Below, piece after piece: positions 1 through 6,949 of a DNA stretch of 8,371 bases (its first letter is position 1; every line of letters starts with the position of its first letter). Under the pieces are notes generated by a model, which searched no databases, was not told where the DNA came from, and saw only the letters and a program-made list of their open reading frames with translations. The DNA lies in NCBI GenBank assembly GCA_910586045.1, contig CAJUIH010000047.1, positions 1-8,371 of the forward strand, given 5' to 3'. This DNA is from an uncultured Eubacterium sp. GTDB lineage: Bacteria > Bacillota > Clostridia > Lachnospirales > Lachnospiraceae. The translations under genes and the position numbers were made by a program.

Positions 1-2
1 CG

Positions 3-92
3 CTGGACCAGACGCTTACGGATGCGTATATTGACCGGTTAAAGGAGATGTGTGAAGCGGATTCTGGAGAGTGGCAGCAGATTAGGATTTAA
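3..92 (+). CDS. C-terminal tail of an unidentified protein (5' truncated by window edge)
   Basis: An open frame enters from the left edge and ends at TAA 90-92, giving 29 residues beginning LDQTLTDAYIDRLKEM and ending WQQIRI. The tail is charged and probably helical. It carries no motif I recognise, so I assign no function. It lies 63 bp upstream of the GT-D glycosyltransferase on the same strand, and I see no terminator-like hairpin in the gap. It is therefore probably the preceding gene of the same operon. Being only a tail, it could also be a chance open frame, but its end point and orientation fit the tight gene packing. Confidence 0.6.
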   Translation: MDQTLTDAYIDRLKEMCEADSGEWQQIRI

Positions 93-155
93 TTGGATCA
101 AAAAAGAAAGCGGCAGATTTATTATTTTAAGAAAATAGGAGCGGCATGATACGAT

Positions 156-1229
156 ATGACAGACGAATGGACAAAACAAATTTTTGATTTAAAAAACAGG
201 GTGGATAAGCTGGAACAGGAACGGGATGAGTTGAACCGGGCAGTGCATGAATTGTACCAGATTAATAATGAACTGGTAAAACATATGGGGCAGACTTTTG
301 AGAATATGACAACACTGGATATGAACCAGAACCTTACCAGAGTGCGTTGTGAGAATTTGAGATATGAAATTACAGACCCGCGTGACGAACGGACGGATTA
401 TTTTTTTCCGCAGATTCGAAGCTGTGAGGAGACGGTGCAGGAAATCCTACAAAATCGTGTGTCGATGGCACGTTTTGGTGACGGAGAGTTTTCCTGTATC
501 CGGAAAATGGAGCGGCATAAATTTCAAACGGTTAATGAGAAATTAGCGGACAGGCTAGAGGAGGTACTGCACAGCAGGCATCCAAAGCTGCTTATCGCAA
601 TAGCGGATAACTATGGTGCGCTGGATCAGTTTACGGAATCTGCCGCCAATGCGATCCGGTTTTATATGGTAGGCGGGGAAACAAGGAAGCAGCATATGGA
701 ACTGTTGGAACGTGAACGGGTTTATTACAATGCGTATGTTACAAGGCCTTATGTGATGTATCAAGATGTGGGGACGGATGCGCCGAAAAGGAGATTTGAA
801 CGGTTAAAAGAAATCTGGCGCGGACGGAACGTCGTGCTGATAGAGGGTGCGCAGACCAGAATGGGAGTTGGAAATGACCTGCTGGAGCATGCAGGGGAGG
901 TAAAGCGGATCCTTGCGCCTGTTACGAATGCGTTTGACCAATATGAAAATTTGCTGGATTGTGCGCTGGCGTATGCCAAACAGGACACGTTATTTTTAAT
1001 TGCGGTCGGCCCTTGCGCGGGAGTGCTTGCTTATGATTTGACATGTAAGGGATACCAGGCGCTGGATATCGGGCATCTGGATTTGGAGTATGAGTGGTTT
1101 TTGGCAGGACAAGGCGAAAGGGTTGCCGTGCCGTATAAATATAATAATGAAGTAGAAGGGGATGACTGTGCGGCGGAATTGGTAGATCCTGTTTATCAAA
1201 AACAGATCATAGCAGATTACAGTTATTGA
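156..1229 (+). CDS. DUF1792 / SP_1767-type GT-D fold glycosyltransferase with N-terminal coiled coil
   Basis: This 357-residue protein probably transfers a sugar from a nucleotide donor to a growing glycan in the cytosol. Residues 103-112 read SMARFGDGEF, the hallmark of the DUF1792 (GT-D fold) family. D109 and E111 form the DxE motif that binds metal and nucleotide in the family's founding member, dGT1 of the Streptococcus parasanguinis Fap1 glycosylation locus. The conserved catalytic domain spans about residues 85-330. Residues 9-44 form a strong coiled coil, with leucines at 12, 19, 26, 33 and 40 exactly seven apart. No signal peptide or membrane segment is visible. The AGGAG at 137-141 lies 14 nt from this ATG, which is long. 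A closer ATG at 146 is out of frame and opens only a 13-codon frame. Donor and acceptor are unknown. Confidence 0.85.
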   Translation: MTDEWTKQIFDLKNRVDKLEQERDELNRAVHELYQINNELVKHMGQTFENMTTLDMNQNLTRVRCENLRYEITDPRDERTDYFFPQIRSCEETVQEILQNRVSMARFGDGEFSCIRKMERHKFQTVNEKLADRLEEVLHSRHPKLLIAIADNYGALDQFTESAANAIRFYMVGGETRKQHMELLERERVYYNAYVTRPYVMYQDVGTDAPKRRFERLKEIWRGRNVVLIEGAQTRMGVGNDLLEHAGEVKRILAPVTNAFDQYENLLDCALAYAKQDTLFLIAVGPCAGVLAYDLTCKGYQALDIGHLDLEYEWFLAGQGERVAVPYKYNNEVEGDDCAAELVDPVYQKQIIADYSY

Positions 1230-1261
1230 TAAAATTAAATTTTATGATAGGGGGAAAGTAG

Positions 1262-2719
1262 ATGATAGAACCTGAGAGATATGCGCAACTGCTTGAAGAA
1301 TTATTAAACGGGATAGATGCAGGAGAGTTTCAGAATACGGATTCGCTGCCGGCATGGTATACTTACGCACATTTATCAGCTTTGCTTCGTTTTGCCGGCC
1401 AGGTGGATGGAGGAAAAGAACTGTATGAAAGGATTTATGATCAGACGGTTGCGTATGGGGAACAATGTATCCGAAATAAACGAAAAAACGGGGAGAAAAT
1501 GAAAGTTGCTTTTCTTGTTATTTCAGCAGCAGAATGGACAACGGATGAATTATACCAGCTTATGGATCAAAATGATCAGATAGAACCGTATATTGCCGTT
1601 TGCCCGTTAAATGACAGGGATGCGGAAGATGCGCTTTTGTCTTACCAAAAAACGTATCGATTTTTTGAGGAAAAAGGGTACTGTGTGAAGAAAACATACG
1701 CAGAAGAGACAGGGACCGTAATTACCTGGGAACAAAACGGCGGAGTTCCTGATCTTATTGTGCATTTGACGCCATGGAATGAATCGCTGCTGCCGCATTA
1801 TCATATTGACCAGTTGCCGGCGTGTTGTTTGAATTGTTATATTCCGTATGGTTTTTATACGGCAAATAATAAGGATGGACGATATGTAGTTCAATTTGTC
1901 TATAATAAAGAGTTTGTGAATTTAAATTGGCGCATTTATGCGGATTCGAGACGAACCCTGAAAGGGTATCAGACGTATGGCCTGCTGCATGGCAAGAATG
2001 TAAGGTGTTTTGGATATTGTAAGATGGATTATTTCTATAAAAAGAATGTTTATTCAGAAGACGAGATTCGAAGGCTGTGGAAAATCCCGGAGGGGATGGA
2101 TCCGGCTGCACGGAAAAAAGTGATCATTGCTCCGCATCATTCCATAGGGGATGACGAGGTGGTGTCTTTTTCTACTTTTCATAAAAATCTTTATTTCTGG
2201 ATTTATTTGGCGAAAAAGTATGCAGACCAGATTCATTTTGTTTTAAAGCCGCATCCAAATCTGCGGACAAAATCGATTCGGTATGGGTTATTTCGAAGTT
2301 ATGATGCTTATGATGCGTATATCCGTGAATGGGAGGCGCTGGCGAATACGCGGTTTGTAGATCAGGAAGAATATTTGGATTTGTTTGAAACTTCAGATGG
2401 AATGATTATGGATTCGGCATCTTTTTTGGCGGAATATATGTACGTAGATAAGCCGCTGCTGTTTTTAACAAAAGAGGAGCAGGCGTTTTCGGAACTTGGT
2501 GAAATGATGCTGGAAGGCTATGCAAAAGCACCCGGAGAAGATTATGAAGCAATCGATCAATTTTTGCAGAATGTAATCCTGGGAGGGCAAGACCAATGGA
2601 AAGAAAAACGTGCGGAGATTCGAAATAAGGAATTAGATTACCAAAAAGAAACTGGCTGCGGTGCTGGTGAAAATATTTATTGGGATATCGTAAGGGGATT
2701 CGGGTTCAAGACGAGTTGA
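1262..2719 (+). CDS. CDP-glycerol glycerophosphotransferase-like (TagB/TagF family) enzyme
   Basis: This 485-residue protein resembles the teichoic-acid-type transferases (Glyphos_transf family), which move glycerol phosphate or another polyol phosphate from a CDP donor. An N-terminal helical segment of about 75 residues precedes a first Rossmann-like domain starting near K81 (MKVAFLVIS). The second domain carries the family signatures: APHHS at 290-294, LKPHP at 328-332, and SD..MIMDSASF from 378 followed by VDKPLLFL near 395. The two histidine motifs match the catalytic histidines known in TagF. There is no obvious membrane segment. The start is set by AGGGGG at 1249-1254, 7 nt before the ATG. 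An internal ATG at 1499 has GGGGAG only 3 nt away, so it is less likely. The transferred group need not be glycerol phosphate; related proteins are common in capsule and glycosylation loci. Confidence 0.78.
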   Translation: MIEPERYAQLLEELLNGIDAGEFQNTDSLPAWYTYAHLSALLRFAGQVDGGKELYERIYDQTVAYGEQCIRNKRKNGEKMKVAFLVISAAEWTTDELYQLMDQNDQIEPYIAVCPLNDRDAEDALLSYQKTYRFFEEKGYCVKKTYAEETGTVITWEQNGGVPDLIVHLTPWNESLLPHYHIDQLPACCLNCYIPYGFYTANNKDGRYVVQFVYNKEFVNLNWRIYADSRRTLKGYQTYGLLHGKNVRCFGYCKMDYFYKKNVYSEDEIRRLWKIPEGMDPAARKKVIIAPHHSIGDDEVVSFSTFHKNLYFWIYLAKKYADQIHFVLKPHPNLRTKSIRYGLFRSYDAYDAYIREWEALANTRFVDQEEYLDLFETSDGMIMDSASFLAEYMYVDKPLLFLTKEEQAFSELGEMMLEGYAKAPGEDYEAIDQFLQNVILGGQDQWKEKRAEIRNKELDYQKETGCGAGENIYWDIVRGFGFKTS

Positions 2720-2782
2720 TTTCCTTGCTGCTTAATAGGAATAATTATAAATAGAAGATATAAGGAAGATAAAGGGCAGAAA

Positions 2783-3520
2783 ATGAGATTAATTAAAAAG
2801 AAAGCAGATATTGATTACCAGGAAACGATGCATTTTTTCAAAAACCGTGCGGATAAATTTAGGGAGGATAATCCTTATTCCGTAACAATGTATCAGGACC
2901 ACAATAAAAAGCTGGTCGATGAACGAAATGAATGGGAAATTCGAAAATTAAAACCGATGCTGCGATTGGATGAAACATCCAGGATTTTGGACGTAGCGTG
3001 CGGGATTGGGCGGTGGGCAGACGGTATCTTAGAGCCTGTGGAAGAGTATTGCGGGATTGATTTTAGCGGGGACTTAATTTCGATCGCTAAGAAGAGAAAT
3101 CAAAGGGAAAACTTCTTTTTTTATGAAAGTGCGGTTACGGATCTGGAACAAACGTTGCAAACACATCATAAGGGGAACTATAATGTCATACTTTTGATTG
3201 GGATCTTAATGTATATCAATGATGCGGATTTGCGCGAGTTGTTTTGCCAGTTGGAGAGGAAGAGCGCGGAACATGTCAGGATATGTGTCCGCGAACCGAT
3301 TGGGCTGCAGGACAGGCTGACGTTAAAGGATTTTTATTCCGAGGAATTGCAGGATCGGTATCATGCTATTTACCGTACAAGGGATGAGATAGTGGATTTC
3401 TTTCAGGATACTATCCTCAAGCAAGGATTTTGTATGGAACAGGAAGGTTTTTTGTTTGAAGAAGCCGGATTGAATAACAGGAAAGAAACGGCGCAGTATT
3501 ATTTTCTATTAACAAGGTAG
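2783..3520 (+). CDS. Class I SAM-dependent methyltransferase
   Basis: This 245-residue protein should transfer a methyl group from S-adenosylmethionine. Motif I is clear at residues 68-77 (ILDVACGIGR). It is followed by the acidic end of strand 2 at D93 (CGIDFSGDLI), which would contact the ribose of SAM, and by a strand-4 region (NVILLIGILMYIND, about residues 134-147). The 60 or so residues before motif I, rich in charged and aromatic positions, probably cap the active site and help choose the substrate. The start has AAGGG at 2772-2776. Its place between a TagF-like transferase and an SGNH protein suggests it methylates a sugar or a small substituent, but nothing in the sequence fixes the acceptor or whether the product is O-, N- or C-methyl. 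Confidence 0.85.
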   Translation: MRLIKKKADIDYQETMHFFKNRADKFREDNPYSVTMYQDHNKKLVDERNEWEIRKLKPMLRLDETSRILDVACGIGRWADGILEPVEEYCGIDFSGDLISIAKKRNQRENFFFYESAVTDLEQTLQTHHKGNYNVILLIGILMYINDADLRELFCQLERKSAEHVRICVREPIGLQDRLTLKDFYSEELQDRYHAIYRTRDEIVDFFQDTILKQGFCMEQEGFLFEEAGLNNRKETAQYYFLLTR

Positions 3521-3534
3521 CGCGGGAAAGAAAA

Positions 3535-4506
3535 ATGAATTATTTTAGCGGAGAATATTTTGGAGAATTGCAGGCAATCGCTTTGCAGTATGTGAAAGAG
3601 CATTACGATTATGTATATTTAGAAGCCATGCATGAAAAAAACCGAATGCATGGTGCGGAAACGATTATTGCTGGGTCTTCTCATGCGATGAATGGAATTG
3701 TGGAAAATCTATTGGGAAACGCCATTAATTTTTCGATATCATCACAGGATATCTACTGTGATTTTTTGCATATTAAGAAAGCGGTGCGGCAAGGAAATCA
3801 AAAAATAAAAAATTGCATTATTAATATTGGATATTATATGATGTACCAGGATTTGTCATTAAGTAAAAATTTAAATTGGATGATGTATAAAATTTATGGG
3901 CGTTTATTTGGAGATATGCATCATTATAAGCCGGATGATGGAAAACCGTATGACGTATGGGGGAACCTGCAGTACGACAGGAATGTATTCAGTGACCAGC
4001 TTGTCCGCAGTTTATGTCAGGAATGGGGAAGAAAGGTATTTCTCGAACAGTCATCCTATTATGGCCCGACGAGATCCAGGGAATGTAATAATGCATTGAC
4101 GATGCAGGGCGTAGATTGGAAGACATTGGACGATGCACAACGCTATGCGTTTGCAAAGGAACGTACCAATGACCATAACCGCTTGATTCAGCATAAGGAA
4201 TCCCGAAAAGAAAATGCGGAGCTGGTCAGTGAGATGGTGGAATTTTTATATCATAAAAAGATACGGACCATTTTTCTAATCATGCCTTTTACACGTTATT
4301 ATAACCAAATGATCTTGCCGGTTTATAAAGATGATATTTATCATATGCTGGATGAGCTGGAATGGCCGGTTGAATTGCTGGATCTAAATGATGGGGAAGG
4401 AATATTTGATGATACGGATTTTCTGGATACCGATCATTTATCCTTGAAAGGTGCGCAAAAAGCTACTATTTTATTGGCAGATTATATCAGCAAATGGGAG
4501 GGATAA
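3535..4506 (+). CDS. SGNH-hydrolase-like protein, probable glycan esterase or acyltransferase
   Basis: This 323-residue protein has the two ends of an SGNH/GDSL-type active site. The first is the strand-turn IIAGSSHAMNGI, where S48 or S49 of the GSSH turn would be the nucleophile, replacing the usual GDS. Near the C-terminus, DTDHLSLKGAQ puts D298 and H301 in the DxxH arrangement. The GSS turn recalls DltD and other polysaccharide acyltransferases, but unlike DltD there is no N-terminal membrane anchor or signal peptide, so it should act in the cytosol. Family members remove or transfer acyl groups on sugars. The gene follows the methyltransferase by 14 bp, with a weak GGGAAAG ribosome site, and its last codons carry the ribosome site of the next gene. 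Exact reaction unknown. Confidence 0.65.
   Translation: MNYFSGEYFGELQAIALQYVKEHYDYVYLEAMHEKNRMHGAETIIAGSSHAMNGIVENLLGNAINFSISSQDIYCDFLHIKKAVRQGNQKIKNCIINIGYYMMYQDLSLSKNLNWMMYKIYGRLFGDMHHYKPDDGKPYDVWGNLQYDRNVFSDQLVRSLCQEWGRKVFLEQSSYYGPTRSRECNNALTMQGVDWKTLDDAQRYAFAKERTNDHNRLIQHKESRKENAELVSEMVEFLYHKKIRTIFLIMPFTRYYNQMILPVYKDDIYHMLDELEWPVELLDLNDGEGIFDDTDFLDTDHLSLKGAQKATILLADYISKWEG
4496..4502 (+). promoter_or_regulatory. Ribosome binding site that fixes the HAD gene start
   Basis: GGGAGGG lies inside the last codons of the SGNH gene, 5 nt before the ATG at 4508. It favours that ATG over an in-frame ATG at 4451, which would overlap the SGNH gene by 56 bp and add 19 residues unlike a HAD N-terminus. 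Only one base separates the stop of the first gene from this start, so the two are likely translationally coupled. Confidence 0.8.
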
Positions 4507-4507
4507 A

Positions 4508-5110
4508 ATGAGCCGTTTTATTTTTTTATTTGATTTGGATTCGACATTGACGAAACAAGAGATTCTCCCAACGATTTCAAAGGAACTGGGGATCTATGAT
4601 AAAATCTGTGAATTAACAGAAAGTACGATGCGGGGAGAAATTCCGTTTAAAAAGAGTTTTTTGCAGCGGGTGGAATTACTGCGGGAAATACCGGTCAGCC
4701 GGGTCAGTCAGATGATTGCAGAGATTGGTTTGAATGAGCGTTTAACAGATTTTGTCAGGAGCAATCAAGAACGGTGCTATATCGTAACCGGAAATCTGGA
4801 TGTGTGGATTGATGGGCTGATGCAAAAGATCGGAGTGGCAAATCATCTATTTTGTTCTAAAGCTTTAGTGAAAGATGATTTGATTTCTGATATTTTTAGT
4901 ATCGTCGATAAAAACGCAGTTGTAAGCCAGTTACTCTTACCATTTGTGGCGGTGGGGGATGGGAATAATGACGCGGAAATGATTGAGGCAGCAGAAGTGG
5001 GGATCGGATATGGCGGGGTACGCGAGATTGCGCCGTCCGTACTCGCTTGTGCGAGCCATGCAATTTATGATGAAAAAAAATTAGTGGAATTTTTGTATAG
5101 GCTTTTATAG
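4508..5110 (+). CDS. HAD-superfamily phosphatase, phosphoserine phosphatase (SerB)-like
   Basis: This 200-residue protein has all four HAD motifs: FDLDST (nucleophile D9, acid/base D11), the motif II threonine T94 in VTGN, the motif III lysine K135, and GDGNND at 150-155 for magnesium. The cap between motifs I and II looks like that of phosphoserine phosphatase. From memory of the Methanocaldococcus jannaschii enzyme, its substrate residues E20, F49 and R56 correspond by spacing to E18, F47 and R54 here. The SGG that follows in SerB is TGN here. It may therefore act on phosphoserine or a related small amino or hydroxy phosphate rather than a sugar phosphate. The gene starts one base after the SGNH stop and lies 13 bp before the nucleotidyltransferase. 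That suggests a shared role in making an activated substituent. A housekeeping serine role is possible but less likely in this context. Confidence 0.85.
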   Translation: MSRFIFLFDLDSTLTKQEILPTISKELGIYDKICELTESTMRGEIPFKKSFLQRVELLREIPVSRVSQMIAEIGLNERLTDFVRSNQERCYIVTGNLDVWIDGLMQKIGVANHLFCSKALVKDDLISDIFSIVDKNAVVSQLLLPFVAVGDGNNDAEMIEAAEVGIGYGGVREIAPSVLACASHAIYDEKKLVEFLYRLL

Positions 5111-5117
5111 GAGGGGG
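5109..5117 (+). promoter_or_regulatory. Strong ribosome binding site supporting a GTG start
   Basis: AGGAGGGGG lies 6 nt before the GTG at 5124 and overlaps the TAG stop of the HAD gene (5108-5110). The ideal spacing supports GTG as the start. The overlap suggests that translation of the phosphatase and the nucleotidyltransferase is coupled. Confidence 0.8.
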
Positions 5118-5123
5118 CAGATT

Positions 5124-5777
5124 GTGGCAGTTTCACGAACGGTAGTGATCAGTTGCGCCGGAATGGGAAACCGGCTGGGACTTGGTTCTACAAAAGCGTT
5201 ATTGGAAATAGAAGGAAAACCCCTGATTGTAAGGCATTTGGAAATGCTGGAAAAGGAAGAAGATATCAGGGTGGTCGTTGGCTATCAGGCGGGTCAGGTG
5301 ATTGAGGTAGTGCGGACATACAGGCCGGATGCCACGTTTGTATTTAATCATCGTTACAGAGAAACTGGAACAGGGGCCAGTGTCGCGCTTGCGGCAAAGT
5401 ATGCGAACGAATATATCTTATCTTTGGACGGCGATTTGCTGGTGCATCCGGATGATATGAACCGGATTTTAAACTGTGAACATGAATTTGTCAGCGGCGG
5501 AGAACTGGAAACAGATGACCCTTGGATGCTTCAGACATATCAGGATCAGGGTGTAGAATATGTAAGTACCTTTTCCAGAAATATAGGCAATTATGAATGG
5601 AACGGAATTACCCAGATGAAAAGTGTTAAAATGCAAAACGGCACAGGACATGTGTTTCAGTTGATAGAGCCTTACCTGCCTGTGCCGTTTATGCCGATAC
5701 GTACGCGGGAAATTGATACGATTAATGACTATGAACGAGCTGTTGCGTGGGTTCGAAACGGATTCAGGAATCCGTAA
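5124..5777 (+). CDS. MobA/LicC-like nucleotidyltransferase (NTP transferase domain)
   Basis: This 217-residue single-domain protein should join a phosphorylated small molecule or sugar phosphate to a nucleotide, releasing pyrophosphate. The N-terminus carries the nucleotide-binding loop A12-G13-x-G15-x-R17 with K24 (AGMGNRLGLGSTKALLEIEGKP). D102 and D104 (LDGDLL) would bind metal, and REIDTINDYERA near the C-terminus resembles the second metal-binding motif of IspD/MobA/LicC-type enzymes. The small size and the lack of a left-handed helix domain fit cytidylyltransferases for choline, glycerol or similar phosphates better than RmlA-type sugar enzymes. A licD-like gene next door supports a CDP-linked product. 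The start is GTG. The 3' end overlaps the convergent CgeB-like gene by 14 bp. The true substrate cannot be read from sequence. Confidence 0.8.
   Translation: MAVSRTVVISCAGMGNRLGLGSTKALLEIEGKPLIVRHLEMLEKEEDIRVVVGYQAGQVIEVVRTYRPDATFVFNHRYRETGTGASVALAAKYANEYILSLDGDLLVHPDDMNRILNCEHEFVSGGELETDDPWMLQTYQDQGVEYVSTFSRNIGNYEWNGITQMKSVKMQNGTGHVFQLIEPYLPVPFMPIRTREIDTINDYERAVAWVRNGFRNP
5758..5775. repeat. Palindrome spanning the overlapping convergent stop codons
   Basis: ACGGATTC, a two-base AG centre, and GAATCCGT form an 8-bp perfect inverted repeat. It covers the last codons of both convergent genes, including the minus-strand TGA (5764-5766). A T-rich run (5785-5795, six consecutive T at 5790-5795) lies on the + strand, but it begins 10 nt past the stem. 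On the minus strand only TTT follows. It may pause or end transcription in both directions, but it is not a textbook intrinsic terminator. Confidence 0.6.
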
Positions 5778-6927
5778 TCTGGTCTATTATTTTTTGAAGC
5801 TGGATCTCGTAAGAAAAACATTCCCGCACTTTCTGATATCCTGCCCGGGCAATGCGTTCCCTTTCGGTTTCGTGGACGAAATAGTATTGGGCTTTTTGAA
5901 CCAAATCTTCCAGGCTGTCAAAATATACAAACTCCTGATCCGGTTTAAAGTATTCTGCAAGTTCCCGCTGGTAGTTTGTCAGAAGAAATCCGCCGCAGCC
6001 CATAATATCAAGCGCGCGCAGAGGGATGCCGGATGTTATGGAACGCAGGGTAATGTTCAGGTTGATTTTGGATCCATAAAATACAGCGGGCATTTCTTTT
6101 GTATAAGACAGTGTCCCTTTGTAGTCTGCGCCGGGGCAGAGTGCGGCATCAGAATTTGTATACAGCGATACCTGACAGGATGCCGCAAGGGTGTTTAAAT
6201 AGGTAATCCGTTCCTCGGATGTGATCTTGGTAAGCAGCATATCCTGGAAGAGCGCATCGGCTGGAATCGGGCAGGCCGGATCCGGTTTCAATTGGATATA
6301 GTTTTTTAATTCCGTTATTTTTTCCGGCGTCAATAGTTCTTTGATCAAATTACAGCCCCATAGTTGTTTTTGGACAGCGCTGATGCCATCCAGGTAACCG
6401 CGCAGCGTATCGGGCAGATATTGGATTTGGCTGTATGGGTTCTTTTCGTATAAAGATCCTACAAATGAGAGATCATTTTGGTACTGTGCGGGTGATGGGC
6501 GATCAGCCAATTTTAAAAGCTGTCCGGTTCTTGTCGTGTTGCAGGCTAACGGCAAATGGTATGCATGCTTTGCGCCGCGCGCCGCAACACGGGAAAAAAG
6601 ATCCAGGTCAAACAGGAAAATATAGTTGCATTCATTTTGGATGGTCGGGGAATAGAGTGTCCAGTGCGGACAGTCATATACCCAGGAAACATATTTGATC
6701 TGGTGGGCGTTCGCTGTTTCGGACATAAACGGCAGATAGTCAAAGCTGAACATAAAATCATAGGCATGTTTGTGCAGTTCGTTTTCCAGCGCCTGGGTTA
6801 ATGGAGGGTTTTCGATATAGTTTTGAACGGCTGACTGGATGGTGCAGACTGTGTGGCCCAGCCGTGTCATAGTATCTTGAAAATCGTCCGTCGAATTTTC
6901 GCCCCATGAAAAATATAAAATATTCAT
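5764..6927 (-). CDS. CgeB/DUF3880-type GT-B glycosyltransferase
   Basis: This 387-residue protein fits the CgeB-like glycosyltransferases found in spore-coat and flagellar or surface glycosylation loci. The N-terminus (MNILYFSWGEN) begins a Rossmann-like domain with conserved SWVYDCPHW near residue 80. The C-terminal half has SFVGSLYEKNPY around residue 155, then the donor-binding block: YGSKINLNI (284-292), a conserved R304 in SGIPLRALDIMGCGGFLL, and E332 in QEFVYF followed by SLEDL. No membrane segment is seen. AAAGGA about 9 nt before the ATG is its ribosome site. It is the second gene of the minus-strand unit, 22 bp after the licD-like gene, and probably shares that gene's promoter. Donor and acceptor are unknown. 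Its 3' end overlaps the oppositely oriented nucleotidyltransferase gene. Confidence 0.82.
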   Translation of the reverse strand: MNILYFSWGENSTDDFQDTMTRLGHTVCTIQSAVQNYIENPPLTQALENELHKHAYDFMFSFDYLPFMSETANAHQIKYVSWVYDCPHWTLYSPTIQNECNYIFLFDLDLFSRVAARGAKHAYHLPLACNTTRTGQLLKLADRPSPAQYQNDLSFVGSLYEKNPYSQIQYLPDTLRGYLDGISAVQKQLWGCNLIKELLTPEKITELKNYIQLKPDPACPIPADALFQDMLLTKITSEERITYLNTLAASCQVSLYTNSDAALCPGADYKGTLSYTKEMPAVFYGSKINLNITLRSITSGIPLRALDIMGCGGFLLTNYQRELAEYFKPDQEFVYFDSLEDLVQKAQYYFVHETERERIARAGYQKVRECFSYEIQLQKIIDQITDS

Positions 6928-6949
6928 AATGTATAGTCCTTTTGGATTG

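Noticed and set aside
1499..2719. Alternative internal start of the TagF-like protein at MKVAFLVIS.
   Set aside because: It matches the domain boundary, but its purine-rich site is only 3 nt from the ATG, whereas the start at 1262 has a well-spaced AGGGGG and follows the preceding gene closely.
2716..2751. Promoter-like TTGATT with AATAAT or TATAAA downstream, before the methyltransferase gene.
   Set aside because: The -10 candidates are poorly spaced (15 or 18 bp) and the sequence is simply AT-rich. The gap is only 63 bp inside a same-strand gene run, so I do not call a promoter.
5042..5055. CTCGC/GCGAG hairpin in the HAD gene.
   Set aside because: A 5-bp stem within coding sequence is expected by chance, and nothing around it suggests regulation.
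5758..5795. Canonical intrinsic terminator at the convergent junction.
   Set aside because: The stem has a two-base centre and the T run starts 10 nt after it, so the standard stem plus immediate U-tract is not met. It is kept only as a palindrome.
5713..6198. A 161-codon open frame on the + strand beyond the nucleotidyltransferase.
   Set aside because: It is antisense to the CgeB-like gene, has no domain resemblance and no ribosome site. The minus-strand protein has clear family motifs throughout.
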